A model generated the notes under the pieces. That model ran no database searches and had not been told where the DNA came from. It worked only from the letters and a program-made list of their open reading frames with translations. 64,000 nucleotides of DNA from Treponema bryantii. Lineage in GTDB: Bacteria > Spirochaetota > Spirochaetia > Treponematales > Treponemataceae. Position 1 is the first letter of the stretch; each line of letters begins with the position of its first letter. Where the stretch lies: the NCBI RefSeq assembly GCF_900111035.1, contig NZ_FOFU01000002.1, positions 62,001-126,000 on the forward strand, in the 5' to 3' direction. Positions 23,226 through 31,335 of this stretch are shown here, piece by piece. The position numbers and the translations under genes were made by a program.

Positions 23226-24398
23226 TTATTTGCCAGTTTTTTCCTTTACAAGACAGGCAAGCCGTTCCATAGCAATTTTTATCTTATTGATATCAGTAGC
23301 ATAACAGCAGCGGATAAATCCTTCACCGCCGTCACCAAAACAAGTTCCTGGTACTACAGCTACATTGTACTTTGAAATTGCTTCGGTGGCAAATTCCTCA
23401 GAAGTCATACCTGTAGGACGGATATCAGGGAACATATAGAAAGCACCTTCAGGTTCAACACAAGGGAGCCCCATATCAATAAATGCTTTATGCATGATGT
23501 TACGGCGCTGCTGATAGCTTACGCGCATTTTTTCAACCTCATCCCAGCCGTGACGCAAACCTTCTGCAGCAGCATACTGACTGAAAATCGGTGGACAGAT
23601 AGAACTATAAGCATGAAGCTTACAGCACTGTACAAGTAAGTCATGAGGAGCGGCAATATAACCGATACGCCAGCCAGTCATAGCAAAAGACTTAGAAAAA
23701 CCGTTGAAGATAATTGCGTAGTCTTTCATGCCAGGGAACTCGCCGATAGAAACATGCTTACGTCCATCGTATAAAAGCTCGCAGTAAATCTCATCACTCA
23801 GACACCAGATCTGATGTTTTTTAACAACTTCAGCAATCTTAGCAAGCTCATCAGCCGGAATAATACGGCCAGTCGGGTTACTAGGAGAACAGAACATAAC
23901 AGCCTTAGTCTTTTCAGTACATGCAGCTTCAATCTGTTCAGCAGTAGGATAAAATCCGTTCACACTTGTATCAAGATGAATAACCTTAGCATCACAAAGA
24001 GCAGCCAGTGGCTGGTAAGAAACATAACAAGGCTCGCAGACAATAATTTCATCGCCAGGATTCAAAATAGAACGGAGCACAAGGTCCAGACCTTCACTCG
24101 CACCAATAGTCGGCAGAATCTCAGTTTTAGGATCGTAGTAAAGCTTATAGCGTTCGAGGTACTTAGCAATTTCCTCACGCAACTCAATCAAACCCCAGTT
24201 AGAAGTATAAGAAGTATGGCCCTTTTCCAGGTGGTAAAAAGCCTCTTCACGCATAATCCATGGAGTCGGAAAATCAGGCTCGCCGACACCCAGCGAAATA
24301 ATATCATCATGCCCGATACAAAGTTCAAAAAATTTACGGATTCCAGAAGGTGGAATTTCCATCATCTTGCTGGAAAATTTATCAGTTCGTGTATTCAA
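23226..24398 (-). CDS. Class I/II pyridoxal-phosphate aminotransferase
   Basis: A cytosolic fold-type I aminotransferase that probably acts on aspartate, aromatic or branched amino acids. PLP-site landmarks are SLGVGEPDFPTP, SPSNPTGRIIP, CLSDEIYCELLYDG, and the Schiff-base lysine in FNGFSKSFAMTGWRIGYIAA, with the substrate arginine in EGFIRCCYA. The longest open frame begins at 24485, but its first ~25 codons lie in a palindromic repeat. I choose the TTG at 24398 (reading MNTRTDKFSSKMMEI), with GGAG 6 nt upstream. This gives 390 aa, normal for the family. The adjacent lrp gene, transcribed the same way, is a common partner. Confidence 0.88.
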   Translation of the reverse strand: MNTRTDKFSSKMMEIPPSGIRKFFELCIGHDDIISLGVGEPDFPTPWIMREEAFYHLEKGHTSYTSNWGLIELREEIAKYLERYKLYYDPKTEILPTIGASEGLDLVLRSILNPGDEIIVCEPCYVSYQPLAALCDAKVIHLDTSVNGFYPTAEQIEAACTEKTKAVMFCSPSNPTGRIIPADELAKIAEVVKKHQIWCLSDEIYCELLYDGRKHVSIGEFPGMKDYAIIFNGFSKSFAMTGWRIGYIAAPHDLLVQCCKLHAYSSICPPIFSQYAAAEGLRHGWDEVEKMRVSYQQRRNIMHKAFIDMGLPCVEPEGAFYMFPDIRPTGMTSEEFATEAISKYNVAVVPGTCFGDGGEGFIRCCYATDINKIKIAMERLACLVKEKTGK

Positions 24399-24419
24399 AT
24401 TAGTCTCCAAAAAAATCCC

Positions 24420-24490
24420 CGTCATTGCGAACGTAGTGAAGCAATCCATTCTAAGAAGATTGCTTCGTCGTTTCACTCCTCGCAATGACG
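24420..24490. repeat. CGTCATTGCGA palindromic element (MITE-like)
   Basis: A 71-bp element with terminal inverted repeats CGTCATTGCGA (24420-24430) and TCGCAATGACG (24480-24490), plus an inner pair GAAGCAATC and GATTGCTTC. The core GTCATTGCGAG...GAAGCAATC is a widely dispersed palindromic repeat in unrelated bacteria. It lies between lrp and the aminotransferase gene and adds a spurious open N-terminal extension to the latter. Confidence 0.8.
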
Positions 24491-24497
24491 TTATGTC

Positions 24498-24983
24498 TTA
24501 CGACTGAACAGTCTCTCTTCTGTCGCGTTCGTCCTCAACGTAAACAATGTCGTTTTCTTTATATGTCTTCAAAACAAAATTAGTCTTAGTAGAACGAACA
24601 CCTTCCAGAGTAGAAAGTTTTTCACTTACAAACAGTGCAACATCTTTAAGATTGTCACCCTCAATCAAAACCTTAAGGTCATAACCGCCGCTCATCAAAT
24701 AAAGCGATTTAACCTGTGGAAAGCGGTAAATTCTGTCCGCAATAGCATCAAAGCCATGCTCACGCTGTGGCTGTACCTGAATCTGAATTTCCGCGACAAC
24801 TTTATCCTTCGCGACTTTATCTTTTTCCGGGTTCACAATGGCGGCATACTTGAGAATAACTCCGTCGTCTTCAAGCTTTTTAATAATCTGCTTAACCTCG
24901 TCCGTAGTCTTCTTTGTCATAGCAGCAATGTCTTCAACCGAAAGACGTGCATTCTGACGCAGCAAATCAAGTATCTCATCCAT
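24498..24983 (-). CDS. Lrp/AsnC-family transcriptional regulator
   Basis: A 161-aa feast/famine regulator. The N-terminal helix-turn-helix (LSVEDIAAMTKKTTDEVKQI) is followed by a RAM ligand domain with KSLYLMSGGYDLKVLIEGDN and the end LEGVRSTKTNFVLKTYKEND. I begin at ATG 24983 (MDEILDLLRQN), since GGGGG lies 8 nt upstream; a TTG at 24998 is in frame but lies inside this ribosome site. The promoter TTGAAT-17-TAAAAT is at 25020-25048. The aminotransferase gene downstream is the likely target. Only the palindromic element separates the pair. Confidence 0.9.
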   Translation of the reverse strand: MDEILDLLRQNARLSVEDIAAMTKKTTDEVKQIIKKLEDDGVILKYAAIVNPEKDKVAKDKVVAEIQIQVQPQREHGFDAIADRIYRFPQVKSLYLMSGGYDLKVLIEGDNLKDVALFVSEKLSTLEGVRSTKTNFVLKTYKENDIVYVEDERDRRETVQS

Positions 24984-25019
24984 AGTAAGAACCCCCAAAT
25001 GTGTAAAAATGAATATAAT

Positions 25020-25048
25020 ATTTTACTATAGAAAGTCGTTTAATTCAA
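25020..25048 (-). promoter_or_regulatory. Promoter of the lrp-aminotransferase unit
   Basis: Minus strand: TTGAAT (25043-25048), 17-nt spacer, TAAAAT (25020-25025), about 37 bp upstream of the lrp start. Confidence 0.65.
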
Positions 25049-25082
25049 CAATGAGATTTTTCTTCAAAAAGCACTTTTTTTC

Positions 25083-25110
25083 TTGCAATATATAAAAGCT
25101 GTGCTATCAT
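25083..25110 (+). promoter_or_regulatory. Promoter of the structured RNA upstream of pta
   Basis: TTGCAA (25083-25088), 16-nt spacer, TATCAT (25105-25110), predicting a start near 25116. Confidence 0.6.
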
Positions 25111-25115
25111 AAAGT

Positions 25116-25326
25116 TGTAGCCAAGAGCGAGATGAGGACGCACCCCGGCTGCTTGAATGGGAGGCAATATGCAATTTCCGACAAAGATAGAACACCTGGT
25201 CGAGGTTGTATAATACGTAGACATTCTTAAAGCGCCAGCGGCTTACTGCTGGGACATTTATAGTGCCAGTCCTTAGTCGACTGAGAGCACATTACAGGCC
25301 GGTTAAGCACCGGCTTTTTGTTTTTT
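25116..25326 (+). ncRNA. Unclassified structured RNA (~205 nt), upstream of pta
   Basis: The stretch has its own promoter, no open frame, several strong stems and an intrinsic terminator. Visible pairings are GTAGCC with GGCTGC near the 5' end, ACACCT-GGTCG-AGGTTGT, CCAGC-GGCTTACT-GCTGG, and a compound stem GTGC-CAGTC-CTTAGTC-GACTG-AGA-GCAC. The terminator GCCGGT-TAAGC-ACCGGC is followed by T-runs. It is markedly GC-richer than the flanks. Size and isolated expression would fit 6S RNA. Its position 5' of pta with a terminator before the start codon would equally fit a cis-regulatory leader. I recognise no specific family motif, so the class is left open. It does not match tmRNA, RNase P or SRP signatures that I know. 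Confidence 0.6.
25298..25326 (+). terminator. Intrinsic terminator ending the structured RNA
   Basis: GCCGGT (25298-25303), loop TAAGC, ACCGGC (25309-25314), then TTTTTGTTTTTT. It lies 54 bp before the pta start codon. Confidence 0.85.
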
Positions 25327-25379
25327 AAACGGTTGAAAATTCATTCGCTAAGGTATATTCTAAGTTTCAGAGGAATAAT

Positions 25380-26411
25380 ATGAATTTTGTAGAAGACTTA
25401 CTTAACAAAGCTAAGGCTGCAAACAAAACAATCGTACTTTGCGAAGGTGAAGATAAACGTGTTGTTGAAGCAGCTTCTAAAATCGTAAAAGACGGAATCG
25501 CAAAAATCATTTTGATTGGAAGCGACGAGGATATTAAGGCAAGCGGATGCAATGCTGATTTGAGCGGAGTTACAATCATCGACCCAGCAAAAGACTCAAA
25601 TGCAGACAAATATGCAGAACTCCTTTTCAAAGCTCGTGAAGGAAAAATCAACAAGAAGACTGGTGCTCCAGAATATGCTGATGTAGCAGCAGCAAAGGCT
25701 GCAATTCTTAAGGACCACACAATGTACGGTGCCCTTATTCTTAAAGCTGGCGATGCAGACGGTTTCGTTTCTGGTGCATGTCACTCAACAGCTAACACAC
25801 TCCGCCCAGGTCTTCAGGTTATCAAAACCGCTCCTGGTTTCAAGACAGTTTCATCATGTTTTATCATGGTTGCTCCAGAGGGTGGAAATCCTTACGTTCC
25901 AGAGGGAGTTGCAGTATTCGGTGACTGCGCTATCAACATTGAACCAACAGCAGAAGAACTTGCAGACATCGCAGTTGCTTCAGCAGATACAGCAAAGAAA
26001 ATTGCAGGAATTGATCCACGTGTAGCAATGCTTTCATTCTCTACAAAGGGTTCAGGAAACGATGCTAAGTTCTACGACACTGTTACAAAGGTACAGAAGG
26101 CTACAGAACTTGCTAAGGCAGCAGCTCCTGATTTGGCATTGGACGGAGAATTCCAGTTCGACGCAGCAGTTGCTCCAGAAGTTGGAGAACTCAAGGCTCC
26201 AGGAAGCAAGGTTGCAGGCCACGCAAACACATTCATCTTCCCTAACATCAACGCAGGTAACATCGGTTACAAGATCTGCCAGCGCATGGGCGGCTGGATG
26301 GCAATTGGTCCTATCTGCCAGGGCTTCGCAAAGCCTCTCAACGACTTGAGCCGCGGCTGTAACGTAGACGACATCGTTGCTACAGTTGCAGTTACTGCAC
26401 TTCAGGCATAA
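25380..26411 (+). CDS. pta: Phosphate acetyltransferase
   Basis: Pta interconverts acetyl-CoA and acetyl phosphate. With acetate kinase it yields ATP and acetate in fermenters. The 343-aa protein is the short form without the N-terminal regulatory domains. Family phrases include TIVLCEGEDKRVVEAASKIV, GALILKAGDADGFVSGACHS, and FGDCAINIEPTAEELADIA, with SFSTKGSG near the active site. GAGG provides the Shine-Dalgarno 7-8 nt before the ATG. Codon use is highly biased (GCA/GCT, AAG), as expected of a strongly expressed enzyme. The structured RNA upstream may be its leader; a strong terminator follows. No ackA neighbours it here. Confidence 0.93.
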   Translation: MNFVEDLLNKAKAANKTIVLCEGEDKRVVEAASKIVKDGIAKIILIGSDEDIKASGCNADLSGVTIIDPAKDSNADKYAELLFKAREGKINKKTGAPEYADVAAAKAAILKDHTMYGALILKAGDADGFVSGACHSTANTLRPGLQVIKTAPGFKTVSSCFIMVAPEGGNPYVPEGVAVFGDCAINIEPTAEELADIAVASADTAKKIAGIDPRVAMLSFSTKGSGNDAKFYDTVTKVQKATELAKAAAPDLALDGEFQFDAAVAPEVGELKAPGSKVAGHANTFIFPNINAGNIGYKICQRMGGWMAIGPICQGFAKPLNDLSRGCNVDDIVATVAVTALQA

Positions 26412-26430
26412 AACAATAATATGACACTTC

Positions 26431-26467
26431 GCCCCTGAGCTTGTTTTAGAGTTCAGGGGCTTTTTTT
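26431..26467 (+). terminator. Intrinsic terminator after pta
   Basis: GCCCCTGA (26431-26438) pairs with TCAGGGGC (26453-26460), followed by seven T. Confidence 0.9.
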
Positions 26468-26478
26468 AGATACAAACT

Positions 26479-27315
26479 TTATTTCATAATTGCATCTAAA
26501 TAATACACCCCAGAAATAACAACATCCGAATATTTTGTACCTGGATATGAATCTAATATCTCTATTTTTATATCATTTTTTTCTACAGGATTAATTTGTA
26601 CTGGAAGTTGTATTACTTGAAAATTTCCAGTATCTTTAAGTTCAGTTTCGAAAGCACATTCTCCATATGTAATTTTAATACGTTTTGCTCTGGCATTTTG
26701 ATCATATAAATAATCCTTATCTGGATAAACAAATCCATTTACAAAAACTATTTCATTTATTGGATAATATTGAATTCCATTATTTCTAAATCTATCTGTG
26801 TTCAGATGAATTTCTTTTTTATTGTCTTTGGACACAGCCCATGGATTACTACCTAAATCAAATAAGTTATGATTTTCTGGTATAAATTTTATTTCTTTTC
26901 CATTTTTATCTTTCTCGATAATATATGATTCTGCTCCTATTACTTTAAAAGGCACCAATTTTACCCAATCATAATTGCTACCTTTTTCAGAGTAACAATA
27001 AGTTATTTCCCAACTGCTATATGTATATTTTGCATCATTAATATTTTTTACTAAATATACAAAATATGTTTTTTGAACATTACAATTAAGTATAATATAC
27101 GAGGAGTTATCACCCATAAAGGTGTCGAATCTCGAATTAGTTTTTAATTTTCCGTATTCAATTGTTCCATCAATATCAATTTTATCTGTAAAAATTTTAA
27201 CTGTGAAAGGTTCATCAGTATGCCAATACTTATTTCCTAAATATTTTGGATCTGCATAAAGCATTAATTCAAAAATAAATAAATACAATAATAAAGCTAA
27301 AACTTTCTTAATCAT
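26479..27315 (-). CDS. Secreted protein with C-terminal NADase-type glycan-binding-like domain (paralog A)
   Basis: A 278-aa exported protein (signal peptide to about MLYADP, residue 22). The C-terminal ~100 residues resemble the discoidin-like NADase-type glycan-binding domain: INEIVFVNGFVYPDKDYLYD, RAKRIKITYGE, VIQLPVQI and KIEILDSYPGTKYSDVVISG. That domain accompanies many surface proteins in spirochaetes and bacteroidetes. The N-terminal half is unassigned. Strongly AT-rich compared with neighbours. A second, diverged copy of the same domain is encoded at 27503. Shine-Dalgarno AAGGAG. The function as a surface binding protein is inference. Confidence 0.65.
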   Translation of the reverse strand: MIKKVLALLLYLFIFELMLYADPKYLGNKYWHTDEPFTVKIFTDKIDIDGTIEYGKLKTNSRFDTFMGDNSSYIILNCNVQKTYFVYLVKNINDAKYTYSSWEITYCYSEKGSNYDWVKLVPFKVIGAESYIIEKDKNGKEIKFIPENHNLFDLGSNPWAVSKDNKKEIHLNTDRFRNNGIQYYPINEIVFVNGFVYPDKDYLYDQNARAKRIKITYGECAFETELKDTGNFQVIQLPVQINPVEKNDIKIEILDSYPGTKYSDVVISGVYYLDAIMK

Positions 27316-27502
27316 TTATTTTCTCCTTTTCATAACAAATGTGTTTACTTTTATGGAAATAACAGAAAATACAGATACATCTTCCTTAACATCAACACTG
27401 GTAACATCAGTTAGAAGATCTGTCAGCGAATGAGCAGCTTAATGGTAATTGATTCTTTCTACCAGGGCTTCGCAGATACTCCAATTGATAACCTTATTTT
27501 TC
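27316..27502. other. Non-coding gap, possible gene debris
   Basis: 187 bp between the two paralogs. It shows a more balanced base composition than its flanks around 27400-27480 and a short open stretch on the plus strand (MEITENTDTSSLTS...) ending in TGA at ~27432. I cannot identify a parent gene; it may be the remnant of a deleted gene. Confidence 0.3.
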
Positions 27503-28285
27503 TCAATAATTTTTACATAAAATAAAATTTATACAAGTATCATCATATTTTTCACCCTTGTATACTTCTAATATTTCTATATCAATTTTTTTTGTTTCAA
27601 ATGGCAACTCAATTTCTGCAGGAATTGCAGTATCTTTTAACAATACTTCCACTTGTTGTGCTTCATTTTCTTTATTTATAATTCTTATTTTTCTTAATCG
27701 ATTATTATTATAATATGTAGAAGTTTTATACGAAACAAAACCATTTGAAATAACCAAATATTTAAATAATCTTGAATTTTCGATTTTAATAGATTTGCCA
27801 ATACCAGAATCAGTTTCGCCTTCTACCCAAGGTTTACCAATAGAAAGCTCTCCAAGATTTTCTGGAATATATTTTATCAAACCTTCAGTTAAATAGTTAT
27901 CAGTAATATATTTTGTTTTATTTGCATAGAAAATAGAGTTTCTTCCAAATAAACCATTATGAATTGGTTTTATACTTTTATCTTCATATAGAAGTAAAAA
28001 CTCATCGTATACACCTGGTAATGCAACATATTTTAATTCTTTTGAATCATCTTTTAAAATCAAATGATAATATGGACCAGCATTCACATATTTATATTCT
28101 AATTTTTGAGAAACAAGCCCTTTTTCATCTGTATATTCAGAAAGTTCAAGAATAGAATCAGTTAAAAAGTCCCAAGTGATTTCACCACCATAATTATAAA
28201 ATATTTTACCACTTAAGGATTCTTTTTCCTGCGCATTCAAATAAAAGAATTGAAACAAACAAAGAAAGAATATGATTTTTTTCAT
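27503..28285 (-). CDS. Secreted protein with NADase-type glycan-binding-like domain (paralog B)
   Basis: A 260-aa exported protein starting at ATG 28285 (MKKIIFFLCLFQFFYLNAQE, a signal peptide). The C-terminus repeats the domain of paralog A: LVISNGFVSYKTSTYYNNNR, LRKIRIINKENEAQQVEVLL and KIDIEILEVYKGEKYDDTCI. The middle contains repeated Tyr/Glu-rich strands. The reading frame stays open for a further 43 codons upstream, to an ATG at 28414 with an AGGA box and another hydrophobic leader. That extension may be a fused remnant of a preceding gene, so the exact start is uncertain. AT-rich accessory DNA. Confidence 0.6.
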   Translation of the reverse strand: MKKIIFFLCLFQFFYLNAQEKESLSGKIFYNYGGEITWDFLTDSILELSEYTDEKGLVSQKLEYKYVNAGPYYHLILKDDSKELKYVALPGVYDEFLLLYEDKSIKPIHNGLFGRNSIFYANKTKYITDNYLTEGLIKYIPENLGELSIGKPWVEGETDSGIGKSIKIENSRLFKYLVISNGFVSYKTSTYYNNNRLRKIRIINKENEAQQVEVLLKDTAIPAEIELPFETKKIDIEILEVYKGEKYDDTCINFILCKNY

Positions 28286-28500
28286 TGACCATAACCTCAT
28301 GTAATTTTTTTTCTTTATAATAATACCCTGAAATGTAATACAGCTAAACATTATTCTAACGTCCGCATTCATAATCTGAAAATTCCAGATCATAAATATA
28401 AATAAATTTTTCATTTTTATTTATCCTGATTAGAAACTATATCCGAGCCCCCTTGTTTCCCTTGAAAGACAAAGTATTTATTGTTTATTAATTTAGTATT
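28286..28500. other. AT-rich spacer with possible remnant leader
   Basis: Apart from the in-frame extension noted for paralog B (28286-28414), no gene is visible. A short GC-containing patch (CCGAGCCCCCTTG, ~28445) stands out against AT-rich DNA. Confidence 0.3.
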
Positions 28501-28911
28501 TTAAGTTCTTTTGGTTCTTTCATATATAAAGAATCCATTTAATTCTATAAATAATGCAAAAAAACTAATTAACCAGATTAACAGAGGAATATTACCATAT
28601 ATTATAGTATGTAAAATTGAACCAACATCAATCAATAGTAATAAAATGATTTGAAAAATAATCAGTATATTTCCTAAAATAAATTCAATAACAAATATTC
28701 GTTTTTTGAGAGTAAACATAAAAAACAAAAACGGTAAACAAATAAAAATAGATATACCTATGCAAATATCATCATTGGATCCACTACTTTGATATTCATA
28801 CACATAATTTCCGTAAGAATCCATTAAACCTTCAGTATTTGCAAATAGAAATACAGATATAATTAAAATTATTGTTGAAAATACTAGAATTATCTTTCTT
28901 ATATTTATCAT
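28501..28911 (-). CDS. Small multi-spanning membrane protein of unknown function
   Basis: A 136-aa protein with four predicted membrane helices: ILVFSTIILIISVFLFA, GISIFICLPFLFFMFTL, IEFILGNILIIFQIILLLL, and LLIWLISFFALFIELNGFF. I start it at ATG 28911 (MINIRKIILVF) rather than the upstream in-frame start at 28965, because an AAGG lies at good distance and the helix then begins normally. No family recognised. It shares strand and AT-rich composition with the two glycan-binding-domain genes but has its own spacing. Confidence 0.55.
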   Translation of the reverse strand: MINIRKIILVFSTIILIISVFLFANTEGLMDSYGNYVYEYQSSGSNDDICIGISIFICLPFLFFMFTLKKRIFVIEFILGNILIIFQIILLLLIDVGSILHTIIYGNIPLLIWLISFFALFIELNGFFIYERTKRT

Positions 28912-29005
28912 TTGAAATACCTTATTAATATACGTAATACTATTATGGATTCCTATTGCTGTCAAATTATCATACAGTAGCTTTCAGTTACACTAAATTT
29001 CTTTA

Positions 29006-29034
29006 TTGACACTTAATAAGTCATGCCATATACT
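29006..29034 (+). promoter_or_regulatory. Promoter of the gene at 29055
   Basis: Consensus TTGACA (29006-29011), 17-nt spacer, TATACT (29029-29034). A start near 29041 leaves a leader of ~14 nt containing AAGGA. Confidence 0.75.
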
Positions 29035-29054
29035 TATAATACAAGGAATACCCG

Positions 29055-29558
29055 ATGGAACCTTCCGAGGTCATAAAAAAGTTATTGCCTGCCTTTGAGC
29101 GGTATTATACAGTAAAAAACGAAGATATAACCCCACCCTTCTGCGCTGAAGCAGAATTCCGTTCTCATAATGAACAGTATTTTCTTGTACGTTCAGCACA
29201 TATTGCTGACATAGATTCCAACGAATTCGTTTACTTTGCTTCTCCTGATGAACTAACCTCTGAAAAGCTCGAAGAACTCGTAAATACTGCCTGGAATGCG
29301 GGACTTGCAAAAGTTCATCCATATAACGGACATCGCAATTCAGATGTTACCCTTTTGATTTTTACGAAATCGATTTCTCCTGAAACTGCAATCACAATCA
29401 AAAAAACAAAGCTTTATAAATCCTATAAATTCAGTTTTCACGGCTGGAGCCATTTTAAGCTTGCCGTATGCAACACTACGGATATGACAATTTACACAAA
29501 TCGTCAGGGCAAGGATTATGCAAAGCTCATTAACAAGAATATAAAAAGTCCGTCGTGA
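29055..29558 (+). CDS. Conserved-type protein of unknown function upstream of cstA
   Basis: A 167-aa soluble protein with no signal peptide or membrane helix. It contains HNEQYFLVRSAHIADIDSNE and a Lys/His-rich C-terminal half (KLYKSYKFSFHGWSHFKLAV). The pattern recalls small proteins of unknown function found in clostridia and treponemes, but I cannot name a family. It has a consensus promoter and an AAGGA Shine-Dalgarno. It lies 68 bp ahead of cstA on the same strand with its own promoter, so co-transcription with cstA is possible. A regulatory partnership would be speculation. Confidence 0.65.
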   Translation: MEPSEVIKKLLPAFERYYTVKNEDITPPFCAEAEFRSHNEQYFLVRSAHIADIDSNEFVYFASPDELTSEKLEELVNTAWNAGLAKVHPYNGHRNSDVTLLIFTKSISPETAITIKKTKLYKSYKFSFHGWSHFKLAVCNTTDMTIYTNRQGKDYAKLINKNIKSPS

Positions 29559-29626
29559 CTCTCTCCCGACGAAGATTTTTTTTATATTATAAAAACTTAT
29601 GCGAATTTACGAGGAGGTAAGTTCAA

Positions 29627-31333
29627 ATGACAGCATTATTAATTATTATTGCTGCAATCGTTTTGCTTCTGGCCGGCTATATTTTCTATGGTTCTTGGCT
29701 TGCAAAACAGTGGGGAATCGACCCTACAAGAAAGACACCGGCAAATGAAATGAATGACGGTGTAGACTACGTTCCGGCTAAACCTGCCGTTTTGATGGGA
29801 CATCACTTCTCATCTATTGCAGGTGCAGGTCCAATCAACGGACCTATTCAGGCAGCTGTTTTCGGATGGGTTCCAGTATTCCTTTGGTGTGTAGTCGGAG
29901 GTATTTTCTTCGGCGGTCTTCAGGACTTTGGTTCACTTTTTGCTTCACTTCGTCACGATGGAAAATCTGTTGGAGAAATCATTAAGTCTTCAATGGGTTC
30001 TAAAGCAAAGAAACTTTTCATCATTTTTGCCCTGCTCGTACTTATCCTTGTAATTGCTTCTTTCGTAAACGTTGTTGCAGGAACATTCTTCTCTGCAGCC
30101 GGTTCATTCGGATTTGTAACAAATCCTAACGGAAACCAGACAACAGCTATGATTTCTTTGTGCTTCATTGTACTTGCTATTGTTTACGGTATCCTTACAA
30201 ATAAATGCGGTCTTAAGACTCTTCCAGCTACAATCATCGGACTTGTTGGAATCGTACTTATTACAATTCTTGGTTTGAAAGTTGGTTTTGCTATGAGCCG
30301 TACTGCATGGATTGTATTTATTGGTATTTATATTGCAGTTGCTTCTCTTGTTCCGGTATGGATCCTTCTCCAGCCACGTGATTACCTTTCATCATTCCTT
30401 CTCTATGCAATGATGGCACTTGCTCTTATTGGAATCGTAAGTTCACCTATCACAGGAAGTGCAACATTCACAATTCCAGCATTCACAGGATGGAAGACAA
30501 ACATTGGTACTATGTTCCCAGCATTGTTCATTACAGTTGCCTGTGGTGCATGTTCAGGTTTCCATTCATTGATTTCTACAGGTACTTCTTCTAAGCAGCT
30601 CGACAGCGAAAAGAATGCAAAGGCTATCGGTTACGGTTCAATGCTTATTGAATCTGCCCTTGGTATCATTTCTTTGATTGCTGTTGGTATGGTATTCGAC
30701 AAGTACAAGGCTAACGGATTCGGTTCTCCATCTGCAGCATTCGGTGCTGGTCTTGCTACATTGTTCGGGAAAGAAGGTTCAAGCGCTTACAATACAATCT
30801 ATGCACTTCTTACACTTGCAGTTTCTGTATTCGCTCTTACTTCTCTTGATACTGGTACACGTCTCAGCCGCTTTATGTTCTCTGAATTGTTCCTTAAGGA
30901 CGGAGAAGCTACATGGAAGGACGCTAAGGGAATCCGCAAGCTTCTTGCTAACCCATTGTTCGGTACATGTCTTATGGTTGTTATTGGTTGTATCCTTGGT
31001 GGTCTCAAGCTTTCTGCAATCTGGGGTCTCTTTGGTGCTGCTAACCAGCTCCTCGCAGGTATTGCTTTGATGGCAGTTGCAGCATGGCTTGGTCAGGCTG
31101 GAAAGAACAACAAGATGTTCTTCATCCCAATGGTATTCATGCTTGCAGCAACACTTACACAGCTTGTTCTTACAATCATTGGTAAGGTAAAAGCTATGTG
31201 TGCTGGTGCTCCAAATGCATTCTTCTGGGGTAACTGGTTCCAGCTGCTCTTCGCTCTTGCTATGGCAGTGCTCGCTGTTATCCTCGTTATCGAAGGCGTA
31301 CAGACATTCGCTAAGCAGAAAAAGAACGCTTAA
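29627..31333 (+). CDS. cstA: CstA-family carbon-starvation / peptide-pyruvate transporter
   Basis: A 568-aa polytopic inner-membrane protein with about 14-16 helices. It carries the CstA signature near the N-terminus: FSSIAGAGPINGPIQA, then VFGWVPVFLWCVVGGIFFGG and QDFGSLFASLRHDGKS. Family members import pyruvate or peptides during carbon limitation. Its length is that of the shorter Firmicutes/spirochaete type, against ~700 aa in E. coli. A strong AGGAGG Shine-Dalgarno and very biased codon use indicate high expression. It converges with the SpoIIE phosphatase gene over a short palindrome (TTAAGCGCGCTTAA at ~31336-31349). Confidence 0.92.
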   Translation: MTALLIIIAAIVLLLAGYIFYGSWLAKQWGIDPTRKTPANEMNDGVDYVPAKPAVLMGHHFSSIAGAGPINGPIQAAVFGWVPVFLWCVVGGIFFGGLQDFGSLFASLRHDGKSVGEIIKSSMGSKAKKLFIIFALLVLILVIASFVNVVAGTFFSAAGSFGFVTNPNGNQTTAMISLCFIVLAIVYGILTNKCGLKTLPATIIGLVGIVLITILGLKVGFAMSRTAWIVFIGIYIAVASLVPVWILLQPRDYLSSFLLYAMMALALIGIVSSPITGSATFTIPAFTGWKTNIGTMFPALFITVACGACSGFHSLISTGTSSKQLDSEKNAKAIGYGSMLIESALGIISLIAVGMVFDKYKANGFGSPSAAFGAGLATLFGKEGSSAYNTIYALLTLAVSVFALTSLDTGTRLSRFMFSELFLKDGEATWKDAKGIRKLLANPLFGTCLMVVIGCILGGLKLSAIWGLFGAANQLLAGIALMAVAAWLGQAGKNNKMFFIPMVFMLAATLTQLVLTIIGKVKAMCAGAPNAFFWGNWFQLLFALAMAVLAVILVIEGVQTFAKQKKNA

Positions 31334-31335
31334 GT

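Noticed and set aside
24399-24485. N-terminal extension of the aminotransferase (MRGVKRRSNLL...)
   Set aside because: It is largely translated from a palindromic dispersed repeat; a Shine-Dalgarno-supported TTG at 24398 fits the family length.
25116-25326. Assignment of the structured RNA as tmRNA, RNase P RNA or SRP RNA
   Set aside because: None of the signature sequences of these RNAs that I know (for example GAGGAAAGTCC of RNase P) was seen.
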